This document shows, in pieces, positions 25,835 through 36,467 of a DNA stretch of 64,000 bases. The DNA comes from Pseudomonas bananamidigenes. Its GTDB lineage: Bacteria > Pseudomonadota > Gammaproteobacteria > Pseudomonadales > Pseudomonadaceae. The notes under the pieces were generated by a model. That model was not told the origin of the DNA, searched no databases, and saw only the letters and a list, made by a program, of their open reading frames with translations. The number at the start of each line of letters is the position of its first letter. The stretch's first letter is position 1. The position numbers were made by a program, and so were the translations under genes. The stretch covers positions 1-64,000 of the forward strand of contig NZ_LRUN01000058.1 in NCBI RefSeq assembly GCF_001679645.1, in the 5' to 3' direction.

Positions 25835-27193
25835 TTACCCGCCGGTCGCAGGGGCGAGGATGGTTTCGAGGTACGCCTCGCTTTCGCCCAGGCTGATGCT
25901 TTCGTTCAGACCCTGGCGCAGGTATCTGACCAGCTGCGGTTGCAGACTGATGGCAAGATCAGTTTCGCGATCCCCACCGGCGACATAAGCGCCGACGCTG
26001 ATCAGGTCGCGACTCTGCTGATAACGGGACCACAACTGCTTGAAGAACTGTGCCCGGGTCATATGAGCCGGCGGCACCACGGCCGGCATCACCCGGCTGA
26101 TCGAGGCTTCGATGTCGATGGCCGGGTAGTGACCTTCTTCGGCCAAGCGCCGGGACAACACGATGTGGCCGTCCAGCACGCCCCGCGCCGAGTCGGCGAT
26201 CGGGTCCTGCTGGTCATCACCCTCGGACAGTACGGTATAAAACGCTGTGATCGAGCCCCCGCCCTTCTCCGCGTTACCGGCGCGCTCTACCAGTTTCGGC
26301 AGTTTGGCGAACACGGATGGCGGATAACCCTTGGTCGCCGGCGGTTCGCCGATGGCCAGGGCGATTTCCCGCTGGGCCTGGGCGAAACGGGTCAGGGAAT
26401 CCATCAGCAACAGGACATTTTTGCCCTTGTCGCGGAAATACTCGGCGATGCGCGTGCAGTACATTGCCGCGCGCAGACGCATCAGTGGCGCGTCGTCCGC
26501 CGGCGATGCGACCACCACGGAACGCTTGAGGCCTTCTTCACCGAGGATATGCTCGATGAACTCTTTGACTTCTCGTCCCCGCTCACCGATCAGACCGACG
26601 ACGATGATGTCGGCCTCGGTGAAGCGGGTCATCATGCCCAGCAGGACGGATTTGCCGACACCGGTACCGGCGAACAGCCCCAGACGCTGGCCGCGACCGA
26701 CCGTCAACAAACCGTTTATGCAACGGATACCGACATCCAGCGGAACGCTGATCGGGTCTCGGTTGAGCGGGTTGATGGTCGGGCCGTCCATCGGCACCCA
26801 GTCTTCGGCTTTCATGCCGCCCTTGCCGTCCAGCGCACGCCCGGCGCCATCCAGCACGCGACCGAGCATGCTCATGCCCATCGGCAGACGACCGGTATCG
26901 GCCAACGGCACCACACGGGCACCCGGCGCAATACCGGCAACGCTACCGACCGGCATCAGGAACACCTTGCTGCCGGAGAAGCCCATGACTTCGGCTTCAA
27001 CCTGAGAAGGATGGTAGGTGTCGTCGTTGATCACCATGCAGCGCGTGCCCATGGCGGCGCGCAGACCTTCGGCTTCGAGGGTCAGGCCGACCATGCGCAG
27101 CAGGCGCCCCTCAAGAATGGGCGCGCCGGCGATTTCGGTGGCCTCGGCGTAGGTGCTCAGGCGCTTGGCGAAACTGGTGCGTTCAAGGCGCAT
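25835..27193 (-). CDS. fliI: Flagellar export ATPase FliI
   Basis: A 452-residue F1-beta-like ATPase with Walker A AGTGVGKS at 175-182 and Walker B in VLLLMDSLTRFAQAQRE near 255. The hexamer energises export with FliH and FliJ. Its start overlaps the end of fliH by 11 bases. Confidence 0.97.
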   Translation of the reverse strand: MRLERTSFAKRLSTYAEATEIAGAPILEGRLLRMVGLTLEAEGLRAAMGTRCMVINDDTYHPSQVEAEVMGFSGSKVFLMPVGSVAGIAPGARVVPLADTGRLPMGMSMLGRVLDGAGRALDGKGGMKAEDWVPMDGPTINPLNRDPISVPLDVGIRCINGLLTVGRGQRLGLFAGTGVGKSVLLGMMTRFTEADIIVVGLIGERGREVKEFIEHILGEEGLKRSVVVASPADDAPLMRLRAAMYCTRIAEYFRDKGKNVLLLMDSLTRFAQAQREIALAIGEPPATKGYPPSVFAKLPKLVERAGNAEKGGGSITAFYTVLSEGDDQQDPIADSARGVLDGHIVLSRRLAEEGHYPAIDIEASISRVMPAVVPPAHMTRAQFFKQLWSRYQQSRDLISVGAYVAGGDRETDLAISLQPQLVRYLRQGLNESISLGESEAYLETILAPATGG

Positions 27194-27989
27194 CGGGGGC
27201 GTCCGCGAGCGGCTCGTCAGTGACCGGGGCCGGTTTCGGCGTTTCCGGCAAATCCAGGCTCAGATCCGGTTCAGCCGGGTGCAGGGCCTGTTCGTGCAAC
27301 TGATCGAACAGCTTGGCCATGACCTGACCGACACGGGTTTCAATGCTGGCATCGATCCGACTGTGGTCGGTCTCGACCCGGCAACCGCCCGGCAACAGCG
27401 ATTCATCCTCGACGATCCGCCAGGTTTCCTCATGGCGCTCGCGCAGGGCTTTGACCTGCTCGAAATCCTGCGGATTGACGTACAGCCGCACATTGCCCAC
27501 GCCCAGCGGCAACAGCTTGAGGGCGTCGCGCATGACGTGTTCGATCTGCGTCGAGTCGATGGCCAGCTCGCGCTGGATCACCTGACGGGCGATGTGCTGC
27601 ACCAGGTCGACCAGCGACTTCTCGATCTGGGTATCCTGCTCGGCGATGGGCTCGAAAAGGTTCGCCATCAATTGCTCAAGGCTGTTGACCTTGGCCGTCA
27701 GAACCACTTCGGCTTCCTGGCGCACCTTGAGGGTAGCGCTGTGGAAACCTTCCTTTTCGCCGATGGCAAAGCCCTCGTTGTAGGCCTCCTGACGGATGCT
27801 TTCGAGTTCTTCGAGGGTCAGTGGCTGGACTTCCTCCAGCGGCACTTCTTCCATCTCCGGCGGTTCGGGTTCCGGTTCAGGCTCGGGTTCAGGCGCCGGC
27901 GGATCGAAGCTGGGCAAGGCCCAGGTATCGAAGCCACGAACGTCCCGGGCACGGATCAGGTCCGTCACTTCGTCGTCGTTCTTGACCAT
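27183..27989 (-). CDS. fliH: Flagellar assembly protein FliH
   Basis: A 268-residue FliH, the regulator and stator-like partner of FliI. The N-terminal part is very acidic and Pro-rich (PPAPEPEPEPEPEPPE near 50), followed by a helical segment with spaced small residues (about 85-120) and a C-terminal domain (about 130-230). The tail is Pro-rich. It follows fliG by four bases. Confidence 0.93.
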   Translation of the reverse strand: MVKNDDEVTDLIRARDVRGFDTWALPSFDPPAPEPEPEPEPEPPEMEEVPLEEVQPLTLEELESIRQEAYNEGFAIGEKEGFHSATLKVRQEAEVVLTAKVNSLEQLMANLFEPIAEQDTQIEKSLVDLVQHIARQVIQRELAIDSTQIEHVMRDALKLLPLGVGNVRLYVNPQDFEQVKALRERHEETWRIVEDESLLPGGCRVETDHSRIDASIETRVGQVMAKLFDQLHEQALHPAEPDLSLDLPETPKPAPVTDEPLADAPDAP

Positions 27990-27993
27990 GGCG

Positions 27994-29013
27994 TCAGATC
28001 ATTTCCTCGCCGCCCTTGCCACCGAGCACGATTTCTCCGGCTTCGGCCATACGGCGAGCGATGGTGAGGATTTCCTTCTGCGCCGTTTCCACGTCGCTGA
28101 CGCGCACCGGACCCTTGGCCTCGAGGTCGTCGCGCAGCAGTTCGGCAGCACGCTTGGACATGTTTTTGAAAATCTTCTCCTTGACGCTTTCGTCCGACCC
28201 CTTGAGGGCCAGCACCAGCACATCGGAGGACACTTCGCGCAGCAGCGCCTGGATTCCGCGGTCGTCGACATCGGCCAGGTTGTTGAACACGAACATGAGG
28301 TCTTCGATCTGACCGGACAGGTCTTCGTCGACTTCGCGGATCGAATCCATGAGCTGGCCTTCGATCGAGCTGTCGAGGAAGTTCATGATGTCCGCCGCCC
28401 GCTTGATGCCACCCAGGGTGGTACGCGAGGCATTCGAGTTGCCGGAGAACTGCTTCTCGAGGATCTGGTTCAATTCTTTCAGTGCAGCCGGCTGAACGGT
28501 GTTCAACGACGAGACGCGCAGGATGATGTCCAGACGCACCTTGTGGTCGAAGTTGCCCAGCACTTCACCGGCCTGATCCGGATCGAGGTACGCCACCACG
28601 ATCGCCTGGATCTGCGGGTGTTCGTAACGGATCACGTCGGCTACGGCGCGCGGCTCCATCCATTTCAGGCTGTCGAGGCCGCTGGTGTTGCCACCCAGCA
28701 GAATGCGGTCGATCAGGCCGTTGGCCTTGTCTTCACCCAGGGCCTGGGTGAGCATTTTGCGCACGTAGTCGTCGGAGCCGACGCCCAGGCTGGTCTGGTC
28801 GCCGACGATGTCGACGAACTCGCTCATGACCTGTTCGACCTGCTCACGGTGGACGTTGCCCATCTGGGCCATGGCCACACCGACCCGCTGAACCTCTTTC
28901 GGGCCCATGTGGCGCAGCACTTGTGCAGCATCGGTCGACCCCAGGGACAGCAGCAGGATCGCGGCTTTATCGACCCGGGACAGTTTGGCGACGGCGGCTC
29001 GGTTATCACTCAT
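27994..29013 (-). CDS. fliG: Flagellar motor switch protein FliG
   Basis: A 339-residue FliG with N-terminal (about 1-100), middle (100-195, with the EHPQ motif in RYEHPQIQAIVVAYL) and C-terminal domains (about 200-335) whose charged helix LMFVFNNLADVDDRGIQALL contacts the stators. Its start overlaps the fliF stop by eight bases, so the broken fliF upstream may also lower FliG translation. Confidence 0.97.
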   Translation of the reverse strand: MSDNRAAVAKLSRVDKAAILLLSLGSTDAAQVLRHMGPKEVQRVGVAMAQMGNVHREQVEQVMSEFVDIVGDQTSLGVGSDDYVRKMLTQALGEDKANGLIDRILLGGNTSGLDSLKWMEPRAVADVIRYEHPQIQAIVVAYLDPDQAGEVLGNFDHKVRLDIILRVSSLNTVQPAALKELNQILEKQFSGNSNASRTTLGGIKRAADIMNFLDSSIEGQLMDSIREVDEDLSGQIEDLMFVFNNLADVDDRGIQALLREVSSDVLVLALKGSDESVKEKIFKNMSKRAAELLRDDLEAKGPVRVSDVETAQKEILTIARRMAEAGEIVLGGKGGEEMI

Positions 29014-30792
29014 CTGCGTTAATCCACTCTTTCACGACCTGGGCCACACGACCCGGGTCTTCTGCCACCAGACTCTTGATTGCGTTCAACTGAGCGTCAT
29101 AGCCTTCGCTCGGGCTCGGCAGCAGGATGCTGGTCGGGCCGCCGAGGCTGACGCGATCGTTGGACAGTTCACCGTCCAGACCGCCCATGCCACCCAGTTC
29201 CACGTCACTGCCCAGGCCGGCCAGTTCCTTGCCTTTGCCGCCACCGGTGATGTTGTTGAGCACCGGACGCAGCACGCCGAACACCAGCACCAGGATGAAC
29301 AACACACCCAGCACCTGTTTGACGATGTCCCAGAACCATGGCTGGGAGTAGAACGGAATGTCGGCGATCACTTCGCCGCGCTCGGCGGAGAACGGCATGT
29401 TGATCACGCTGACGCTGTCGCCACGGCTGGCGTCGAAACCGACCGCGTCCTGCACCAGGCGAGTGAAGCGCGCCAATTCGTCGGCGTCCATGGCGCACGG
29501 GTGGTTTCGCCGTTGGCCGGGTTGATCTTGACCTGATCGTCCACCACCACCGACACCGACAGACGATTCAGGCGACCCTGCTGCTGTTTGGTGTGGCTGA
29601 TGGAACGGTCGAGCTCGAAGTTCTTGGTGGATTGTTGACGCTTGTCTGCCGGATACGGCGCGAGCATCGGCTGGCCGGTGGCCGGGTCCATGATCTGCTG
29701 ACCGTTGGCGTCAACCAATGGCTGGCCTGGCTGCACCATGCCGGTCGACGCCTGGGCGCCACCGGTGGTCTGCGGTGCCGAAGCCGGCGACGGCGGCTGG
29801 TTGCTCAGGGCCCCCGGCACGCCTTGCGGACCATTGCTGGCGGTACGTTGTTCGTTGACCGACTGCTCGCTGCGCAGCGCCGGCTGATCCGGGTTGAACT
29901 GCTCGGCGGTAGATTCGACGGCACTGAAATCGATGTCGGCCGACACTTCAGCCTTGTAGCGATCATTGCCCAGAACCGGTTGCAGGATATTGTGCACGCG
30001 CTGGGTCAGCATGCTTTCCATGCGGCGGCTGTAATCGAACTGCTTGCCGGCCATGGTCATTTCGGCGTTTTCCGCCTGATCCGACAACAGGTTGCCCTTC
30101 TGGTCGACGACGGTGATCTGCGACTTGCTCAACTCGGGTACGGACGTGGCCACGAGGTTGATGATGGCAACGACCTGGCCTGGCTCCAGCGAACGACCGG
30201 AGTACAACTCGACCAGAACCGAAGCGCTTGGCTTGCGCTCGTCACGCACGAACACCGAACTTTTCGGGATCGCCAGGTGAACGCGGGCGCCCTTGACGTT
30301 GTTCAGGCTGGAAATGGTGCGGGCCAGTTCGCCTTCGAGGCCGCGACGATAGCGAGTCGCTTCCATGAACTGGCTGGTGCCCAGACCCTGTTCCTTGTCG
30401 AGGATTTCGAAACCGATGTTGCCGTCGCTGGGAGTGACACCAGCAGCAGCGAGTTTCAGTCGCGCACGGGACAGGTCATCGGCCTTGACCAGCAAGGCGC
30501 CGGAATTCGGTTCGACGGTGTAGGGAATGTCGGCGGAGGCCAGGGTATCCATGACCTGCTTGGCGTCCATGCCGGCCAGACTGCCGTACAGAGGCCGGTA
30601 GTCGGGCTGTTGCGACCACAGCACCACGGCAAAGCCAATCGCCACGCTCGCGGCCAGGCCGACCAACAGGCCTACCTGACGCAGCATGGTCATCTCGGAG
30701 AGGTTTTCCAGAAAGGACAGGCCGAACAGCGGCGGTTTGCCGTCTATCGGGGTGGCCTTGGCCGGAACGTTATCGGCGACTGCTTCTGCCAT
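29006..30792 (-). pseudogene. fliF: fliF with a single-base frameshift
   Basis: FliF forms the MS ring. The first frame (30792 to about 29500) has the N-terminal membrane helix (about residues 43-63) and the ring-building motifs. It then changes at NGETTRAP to an unrelated tail and stops at 29404. The rest of FliF (MDADELARFTRLVQDAVGFDAS..., second membrane helix and FliG-binding C-terminus) continues in another frame, 29491-29006. Joining the two with one base restored gives 595 residues, the normal length. The break is near 29484-29500. There is no homopolymer or slippery heptamer and no ribosome site before the ATG at 29491. Either a real deletion or a sequencing error. Confidence 0.88.
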
Positions 30793-30807
30793 GACTCAAT
30801 CTCGTCC

Positions 30808-31137
30808 TTAAACCGGCATCTGCATGATGTCTTGATACGCCTGAACCAGCTTGTTGCGCACCTGGGTCAGAGCCTGGAACGACACGCTGGCCTTCTGCGA
30901 GGCAATCATCACGTCCGTCAGATCGACGCCGCTCTTGCCGATTTCGAACGCGTTGGCCAATTGGCTCGAGGCCTGCTGGGTATCGTTCACTTTGTTGATG
31001 GCCTGACCGAGCATGTCGGAAAAGCTGCTGCCTGCCACTTCAGGGACAGCGGCAGTCGATTTCGGCTTCGACATGGCGTCCATTTGCATGGCCTTCATGT
31101 CCATCATCAACCGATTAAATTCAATACCTTGGCTCAT
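30808..31137 (-). CDS. fliE: Flagellar hook-basal body protein FliE
   Basis: A 109-residue FliE, the adaptor between the MS ring and the rod. The C-terminal part (SQKASVSFQALTQVRNKLVQAYQDI) is the conserved rod-type end. It is the first gene of fliEFGHIJ, 15 bases upstream of fliF, and stands behind the strongest sigma-54 site of the window. Confidence 0.95.
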   Translation of the reverse strand: MSQGIEFNRLMMDMKAMQMDAMSKPKSTAAVPEVAGSSFSDMLGQAINKVNDTQQASSQLANAFEIGKSGVDLTDVMIASQKASVSFQALTQVRNKLVQAYQDIMQMPV

Positions 31138-31198
31138 GGTCTACTCTCTTGGGCGGCCCGCAATTTTTTGACACTCACTCGGCGGGTACTCAGGTGTT

Positions 31199-31214
31199 AG
31201 CAACAACGGTGCCA
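31199..31214 (-). promoter_or_regulatory. Sigma-54 type promoter of fliE
   Basis: TGGCACC-GTTG-TTGCT on the minus strand is almost the full consensus, with GG-N10-GC spacing, about 62 bases upstream of the fliE ATG. FleR is the known activator of fliEFG in pseudomonads. Confidence 0.85.
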
Positions 31215-31265
31215 GCTCACAGGCAACGCTTGGAGAAATGCATTTTCAAACGTTTGCGACGGTCG

Positions 31266-32657
31266 TCACGTCGCAAACAGATAACCTTCGACGTCCATCC
31301 CGGCATCACGCATCTGTGCCAGTTTGTAGCGTAACGTTCGGGGGCTGATTCCGAGCTTTTCGGCGGCCTCCTTGCGTCGACCGCGTTCGGTACGCAGGGT
31401 GTCGATGATCATCTGGAACTCACGGCGACGCAGGTCGTCGCCCAGGGCACCTGCCGAATCCGCTTCAATCTCGACTTCGCGAATGACAGGCGCCACCGGC
31501 ACTGCCGCCGGCAATGGAGCGAACAGCGCAGGCCCGGAGAGACAGAAATCCTGCGGCTGGATCAGGCCTCCCTGCTGGAGAATCAAGGCCCGCTGGATAG
31601 CGTTGTCCAGCTCACGAACGTTACCCGGCCATGGGTAATCGATCAGACACGTCTGCGCCTCGGGCGAGAACCTCGCCATCGCATGCTTCATTTTATTGAC
31701 GTGCTTGCTCAGAAGGCGCTCGGCCAGCGGCAGGATATCGGCGGTGCGCTCGCGCAGCGGACGCCACGCCAGCGGAAATACCGACAGACGATAGTAAAGA
31801 TCTTCCCGGAACCGCCCCGCCGCCACTTCGCCCGCCAGGTCACGGTTGGTGGTGGCAACGACACGAATGTCGAGAGTGATCGGCTTGCGCGCGCCGACCC
31901 GCTCCACTTCACGCTCCTGCAATACCCGCAGCAGCTTGGCCTGCAGGCCCAGAGGCATTTCGGAAATTTCGTCGAGCAGAATGGTGCCGCCGTCCGCCTG
32001 CTCGAATTTGCCGGGCTGCGCCGCGATGGCGCCGGTGAAGGAGCCCTTTTCATGGCCGAACAGGGTTGCTTCGAGCATGTTGTCAGGGATCGCCGCGCAG
32101 TTGATCGCAATGAACGGCTGACCGGCACGATGAGATTGCTGGTGGATGTAGCGCGCCAACACCTCTTTACCGGTGCCGGACTCACCGGAAATCAGTACGG
32201 TGGAATCGCTGCGGGCAACCCGCGCCGCCAGATCCAGCAACTGAACACTGGCCGGCTCGACGGCTACCGGCCCTTCCGTGTCGGCAGCACCGAGATTGCC
32301 CAAAGCGTGGCGAACCACCAGATCCAGCAGCGCTTTCGGCTCGAAAGGCTTGACCAGATAGTCCGCCGCGCCCTGACGCATGGCATCCACCGCTCGCTCG
32401 ACCGCGCCGTGAGCCGTCATCAGCAGCACCGGCAGTTGCGGCTGACGGGCACGCAACAGGCCGAGCAACTGATGACCGTCCATGCCCGGCATGTTGACGT
32501 CGCTGACCACCAGGCTGAATGCCTCGCACTCCACAGCCTTCAGCGCCTCTTCGGCCGAACCCACAGCGTGATAGTCGTGACCCGCCAGCAGCAATGTATC
32601 GGCCAGCGCCTCGCGCAATGAACGGTCATCCTCGACCAGCAGAACCTTGATGCCCAT
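31266..32657 (-). CDS. fleR: Sigma-54 response regulator FleR
   Basis: A 463-residue NtrC-type regulator: receiver domain (1-120, D53 in VVSDVNMPG), AAA+ domain (about 135-365, Walker A GESGTGKE and a GSFTGA loop in place of the usual GAFTGA) and a C-terminal Fis-type helix-turn-helix (about 420-460). It activates the middle flagellar genes with sigma-54. The ATG at 32657 matches the family N-terminus; a GTG at 32666 that overlaps the fleS stop has better ribosome-site spacing and would add three residues. Confidence 0.95.
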   Translation of the reverse strand: MGIKVLLVEDDRSLREALADTLLLAGHDYHAVGSAEEALKAVECEAFSLVVSDVNMPGMDGHQLLGLLRARQPQLPVLLMTAHGAVERAVDAMRQGAADYLVKPFEPKALLDLVVRHALGNLGAADTEGPVAVEPASVQLLDLAARVARSDSTVLISGESGTGKEVLARYIHQQSHRAGQPFIAINCAAIPDNMLEATLFGHEKGSFTGAIAAQPGKFEQADGGTILLDEISEMPLGLQAKLLRVLQEREVERVGARKPITLDIRVVATTNRDLAGEVAAGRFREDLYYRLSVFPLAWRPLRERTADILPLAERLLSKHVNKMKHAMARFSPEAQTCLIDYPWPGNVRELDNAIQRALILQQGGLIQPQDFCLSGPALFAPLPAAVPVAPVIREVEIEADSAGALGDDLRRREFQMIIDTLRTERGRRKEAAEKLGISPRTLRYKLAQMRDAGMDVEGYLFAT

Positions 32658-32662
32658 GACCT

Positions 32663-33874
32663 TCACTCAGCTCCCTGTACAGCGGAAAACATCGGCAGGA
32701 CGACCTGCGCGCACGTGCCGCGCCCCACTCGTGAGCGCAGCTGCAATTCTCCTTGATGCGCCCGGGCCACAGCCTTGACCACGGTCAGGCCCAGGCCAGT
32801 GCCGGTGACCTTGGTGGTGAAAAATGGCTCGCCCAGTCGCGCCAGTACCGCCGGCTCGATGCCGCCGCCGTTATCACTCACACACAGACGCAGGCTGTTG
32901 CCACGGGTGTAGCAATGCACCTTCAGACGCACGTCGCCGCCACTGGCCTGAATGGCGTTTTCGATCAGGTTGAGCAGTGCGCCGACGAGCGTGTCTCGGT
33001 TGCACAGCAACTCGCCCGCATGACTGTCGCATTGCCAGCGAATGGGCAGATCCTGCACATGAGCCAGCGCCGCAGCCTGCAAAGACTGCATCAGCTCATT
33101 GGGCGTGAGGCGATCGGTCAACGGCAGCTCGCCGCGAGCGAAAACCAGCATGTCGCGCACCTGGTGCTCCAGCTCATGCAAACGCTCTTTGAGACGCCCG
33201 GCAAAACGTTGCTGTGTGGCGACCGGCAGCGCTTGCTCAGTCAAATGACTGGCATAAAGCAGCGCAGCGGAAAGTGGCGTGCGAATCTGATGAGCCAGCG
33301 AAGCGACCATGCGCCCCAGCGACGAGAGTCGCTCATGGCGAGCGAGCTGATCCTGCAAATGACGGGTTTCAGTCAGGTCGTTGAGCAGCACGAGCTGCCC
33401 TGGCTCGGCATCCAGCGAGCGGGTGGCAATCGACAGGCGTCGACCGTTTTTAAGAGAGATTTCATGACCGTCATCTTCACGGGGCGCGAAGCAGCGGGTA
33501 ATGACATGACGCCACAGCTCGCCCTCGAGCGGCAAGCCGAGCAATTCGATAGCGGCGGGATTGGCCTCGCACACGATCCCGTGCCCGTCGATGACGATCA
33601 CACCACCCGGCAACAGGTCGAGGAGGTTTTGCAAACGGTTGGCCAACCGCTCCTTTTCCGCCAACTCCTGCATGCGCTGAGCGCTGACGACGGCCAGCTC
33701 ACCCTTGAGTTCGGTGACCCGCGCCTCAAGCATGCTGTAGGAATCGGTGAGTTGACTGGACATCTGATTGAACAGCGCAAACGCCTGTTCAAGCCCCTGC
33801 CGGCTGGCCTGCTCTACGGACGGCAGTGGCCCCGAGGATTCGGGAACAGAAGACATCTGGGAGGCTTGGGGCAT
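32663..33874 (-). CDS. fleS: Sensor histidine kinase FleS
   Basis: A 403-residue soluble kinase without membrane segments: a helical N-terminal region, a PAS domain (about 80-170), dimerisation with H195 in SLAHQIRTPLS, and an ATPase domain (about 290-395, DNGGGIEP and GTGLGLTVVK). It is the partner of FleR, signalling a stage of flagellar assembly. fleS and fleR overlap by four bases or abut closely. Confidence 0.94.
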   Translation of the reverse strand: MPQASQMSSVPESSGPLPSVEQASRQGLEQAFALFNQMSSQLTDSYSMLEARVTELKGELAVVSAQRMQELAEKERLANRLQNLLDLLPGGVIVIDGHGIVCEANPAAIELLGLPLEGELWRHVITRCFAPREDDGHEISLKNGRRLSIATRSLDAEPGQLVLLNDLTETRHLQDQLARHERLSSLGRMVASLAHQIRTPLSAALLYASHLTEQALPVATQQRFAGRLKERLHELEHQVRDMLVFARGELPLTDRLTPNELMQSLQAAALAHVQDLPIRWQCDSHAGELLCNRDTLVGALLNLIENAIQASGGDVRLKVHCYTRGNSLRLCVSDNGGGIEPAVLARLGEPFFTTKVTGTGLGLTVVKAVARAHQGELQLRSRVGRGTCAQVVLPMFSAVQGAE

Positions 33875-33926
33875 TGTGCTCTCTCGCTTGGCTGACCGTC
33901 AGTGAAACGGAACGTTGCGAGGGACG

Positions 33927-33943
33927 TAGCAATACCCGTGCCT
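33927..33943 (-). promoter_or_regulatory. Sigma-54 type promoter of fleSR
   Basis: On the minus strand AGGCACG-GGTA-TTGCTA has GG-N10-GC with a consensus -12 box, about 55 bases upstream of the fleS ATG. FleQ is the expected activator. The upstream edge touches the U-tract of the fleQ terminator. Confidence 0.82.
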
Positions 33944-33972
33944 AAAAAAAACTGCTTATAAATGAAGCAGTT
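33944..33972 (-). terminator. Terminator of fleQ
   Basis: AACTGCTT pairs with AAGCAGTT across a 7-base loop on the minus strand, followed by six or more T. It follows the fleQ stop by about 12 bases. Confidence 0.9.
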
Positions 33973-33984
33973 GAAAAACAGGCG

Positions 33985-35460
<1,476 letters not shown>

Positions 35461-35632
35461 GCAATAGCAACTTCCCTAGTCAACTCAATGCCCGAAACGA
35501 GGGGCAAGCGAGACGCTTGCAGGACACTTCGTGCCTGTAGACGCCTGAAATCTGAAAACAGCCACTAGTTAAGTCAAAAAACCGTGCACAGTCAAATTTA
35601 TGGCGCACATGTCTGGATTAACTGAGGGTTAA
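35461..35632 (-). promoter_or_regulatory. fleQ promoter and leader region
   Basis: A possible sigma-70 promoter reads TTGACT (35590-35595), 17-base spacer, TTAACT (35567-35572), giving a leader of about 100 bases. The leader has a GCAAGCG/CGCTTGC hairpin at about 35506-35522. No GG-N10-GC element was seen, in keeping with sigma-70 control of fleQ. The gap between fliT and fleQ shows no clear fliT terminator. Confidence 0.4.
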
Positions 35633-35929
35633 TTAACCAAACAGATGGTAAACCTTTGCCGCGTTTTTCGCCTGTGTGATCTGCGACATCTCGTCGACTA
35701 TCGCCTGGCGTTCTCCCATGGCAACCTCGAGCAACTGCTTGTACACATGCAGCAACTCCTCAAGATTGTCACGCAGCGCCACTTCATCCAAAGAAGCCTC
35801 ACTCATGACATCTTCCATGCAGGAACGGCAATCAAGATCCAGTTGACCGATTGCCTCCCAGTTACGCTCGGCCAGAGCATCGACCAGCGCCACACGGGTT
35901 TCTTCGATTCGCTGCAATACAAGACTCAT
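35633..35929 (-). CDS. fliT: Flagellar export chaperone FliT
   Basis: A 98-residue, helical, acidic protein placed directly after fliS; in this position it is the FliT-type chaperone of the filament cap FliD. It contains four Cys-poor helices and a CRSC pair (about residues 31-34). Ten bases separate it from fliS. Identification leans on context and size. Confidence 0.75.
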   Translation of the reverse strand: MSLVLQRIEETRVALVDALAERNWEAIGQLDLDCRSCMEDVMSEASLDEVALRDNLEELLHVYKQLLEVAMGERQAIVDEMSQITQAKNAAKVYHLFG

Positions 35930-35939
35930 GGTGATCTCC

Positions 35940-36338
35940 TTAAAACTGAGGAGCGGGAACAGGCGCGATAGCGTCCCAGCCTTCCTTTACCGTGGTCAGC
36001 AGGCCGGCGACTTCGTCCAGGATACGCGGGTCGCTGCTGATGTTCGCCTCGGCAAGACGCTTCATCATGTAGATATACAGCCCGTCCAGATCGGCCAGCG
36101 TATCGGCCGAGTTTTCCAGATCCAGACCTTCGCGCAGGCCGCTTACAATGCCAATGGCCTTGCTGATCGACGTGCACTTGGCAGGAATGTCCTTGCGCTC
36201 GATCGCGCCCTTGGCCTGAGCGATACGATCCAGGCCACCTTCCATCAGCATCTGCACCAGACGGTGAGGGCTCGCTTCTGAAGTCTGAGCTTGAGCGCCA
36301 ACTTTCTGGTACTGCCGAAGGGCTAACATCGGATTCAT
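35940..36338 (-). CDS. fliS: Flagellin export chaperone FliS
   Basis: A 132-residue FliS, which binds the C-terminus of flagellin and holds it unfolded until export. The motifs ASPHRLVQMLMEGGLDRIAQAKGAIE and LDGLYIYMMKRLAEANI are typical. It has its own sigma-28 promoter just upstream. Confidence 0.94.
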   Translation of the reverse strand: MNPMLALRQYQKVGAQAQTSEASPHRLVQMLMEGGLDRIAQAKGAIERKDIPAKCTSISKAIGIVSGLREGLDLENSADTLADLDGLYIYMMKRLAEANISSDPRILDEVAGLLTTVKEGWDAIAPVPAPQF

Positions 36339-36376
36339 GTTCTACCTCATTTGCCACAATGACTCGTATGACCAGT

Positions 36377-36403
36377 GTATCGCCTGCGAGTCGAAAAACT
36401 TTA
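36377..36403 (-). promoter_or_regulatory. Sigma-28 promoter of fliST
   Basis: TAAAGTTT-N11-GGCGATAC on the minus strand: the -35 is a perfect match and the -10 differs at two positions from GCCGATAA. It lies about 40 bases upstream of the fliS ATG and 11 bases after the fliD terminator. Confidence 0.8.
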
Positions 36404-36414
36404 GACCACAAGAC

Positions 36415-36454
36415 AAAAACCCGGCACACGCTCGAAAGCGTAGCCGGGTTTTTG
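36415..36454 (-). terminator. Terminator of fliD
   Basis: AAAAACCCGGC pairs with GCCGGGTTTTT, with an inner ACGCT/AGCGT stem and a T-run. It follows the fliD stop by about 14 bases and implies that fliST are mainly expressed from their own promoter. Confidence 0.9.
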
Positions 36455-36467
36455 TCGCTCTTGCATG

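Noticed and set aside
29480..29505. Programmed -1 frameshift making full-length FliF
   Set aside because: The direction would fit, but there is no slippery heptamer or clear downstream stimulator, and FliF is not known to need frameshifting.
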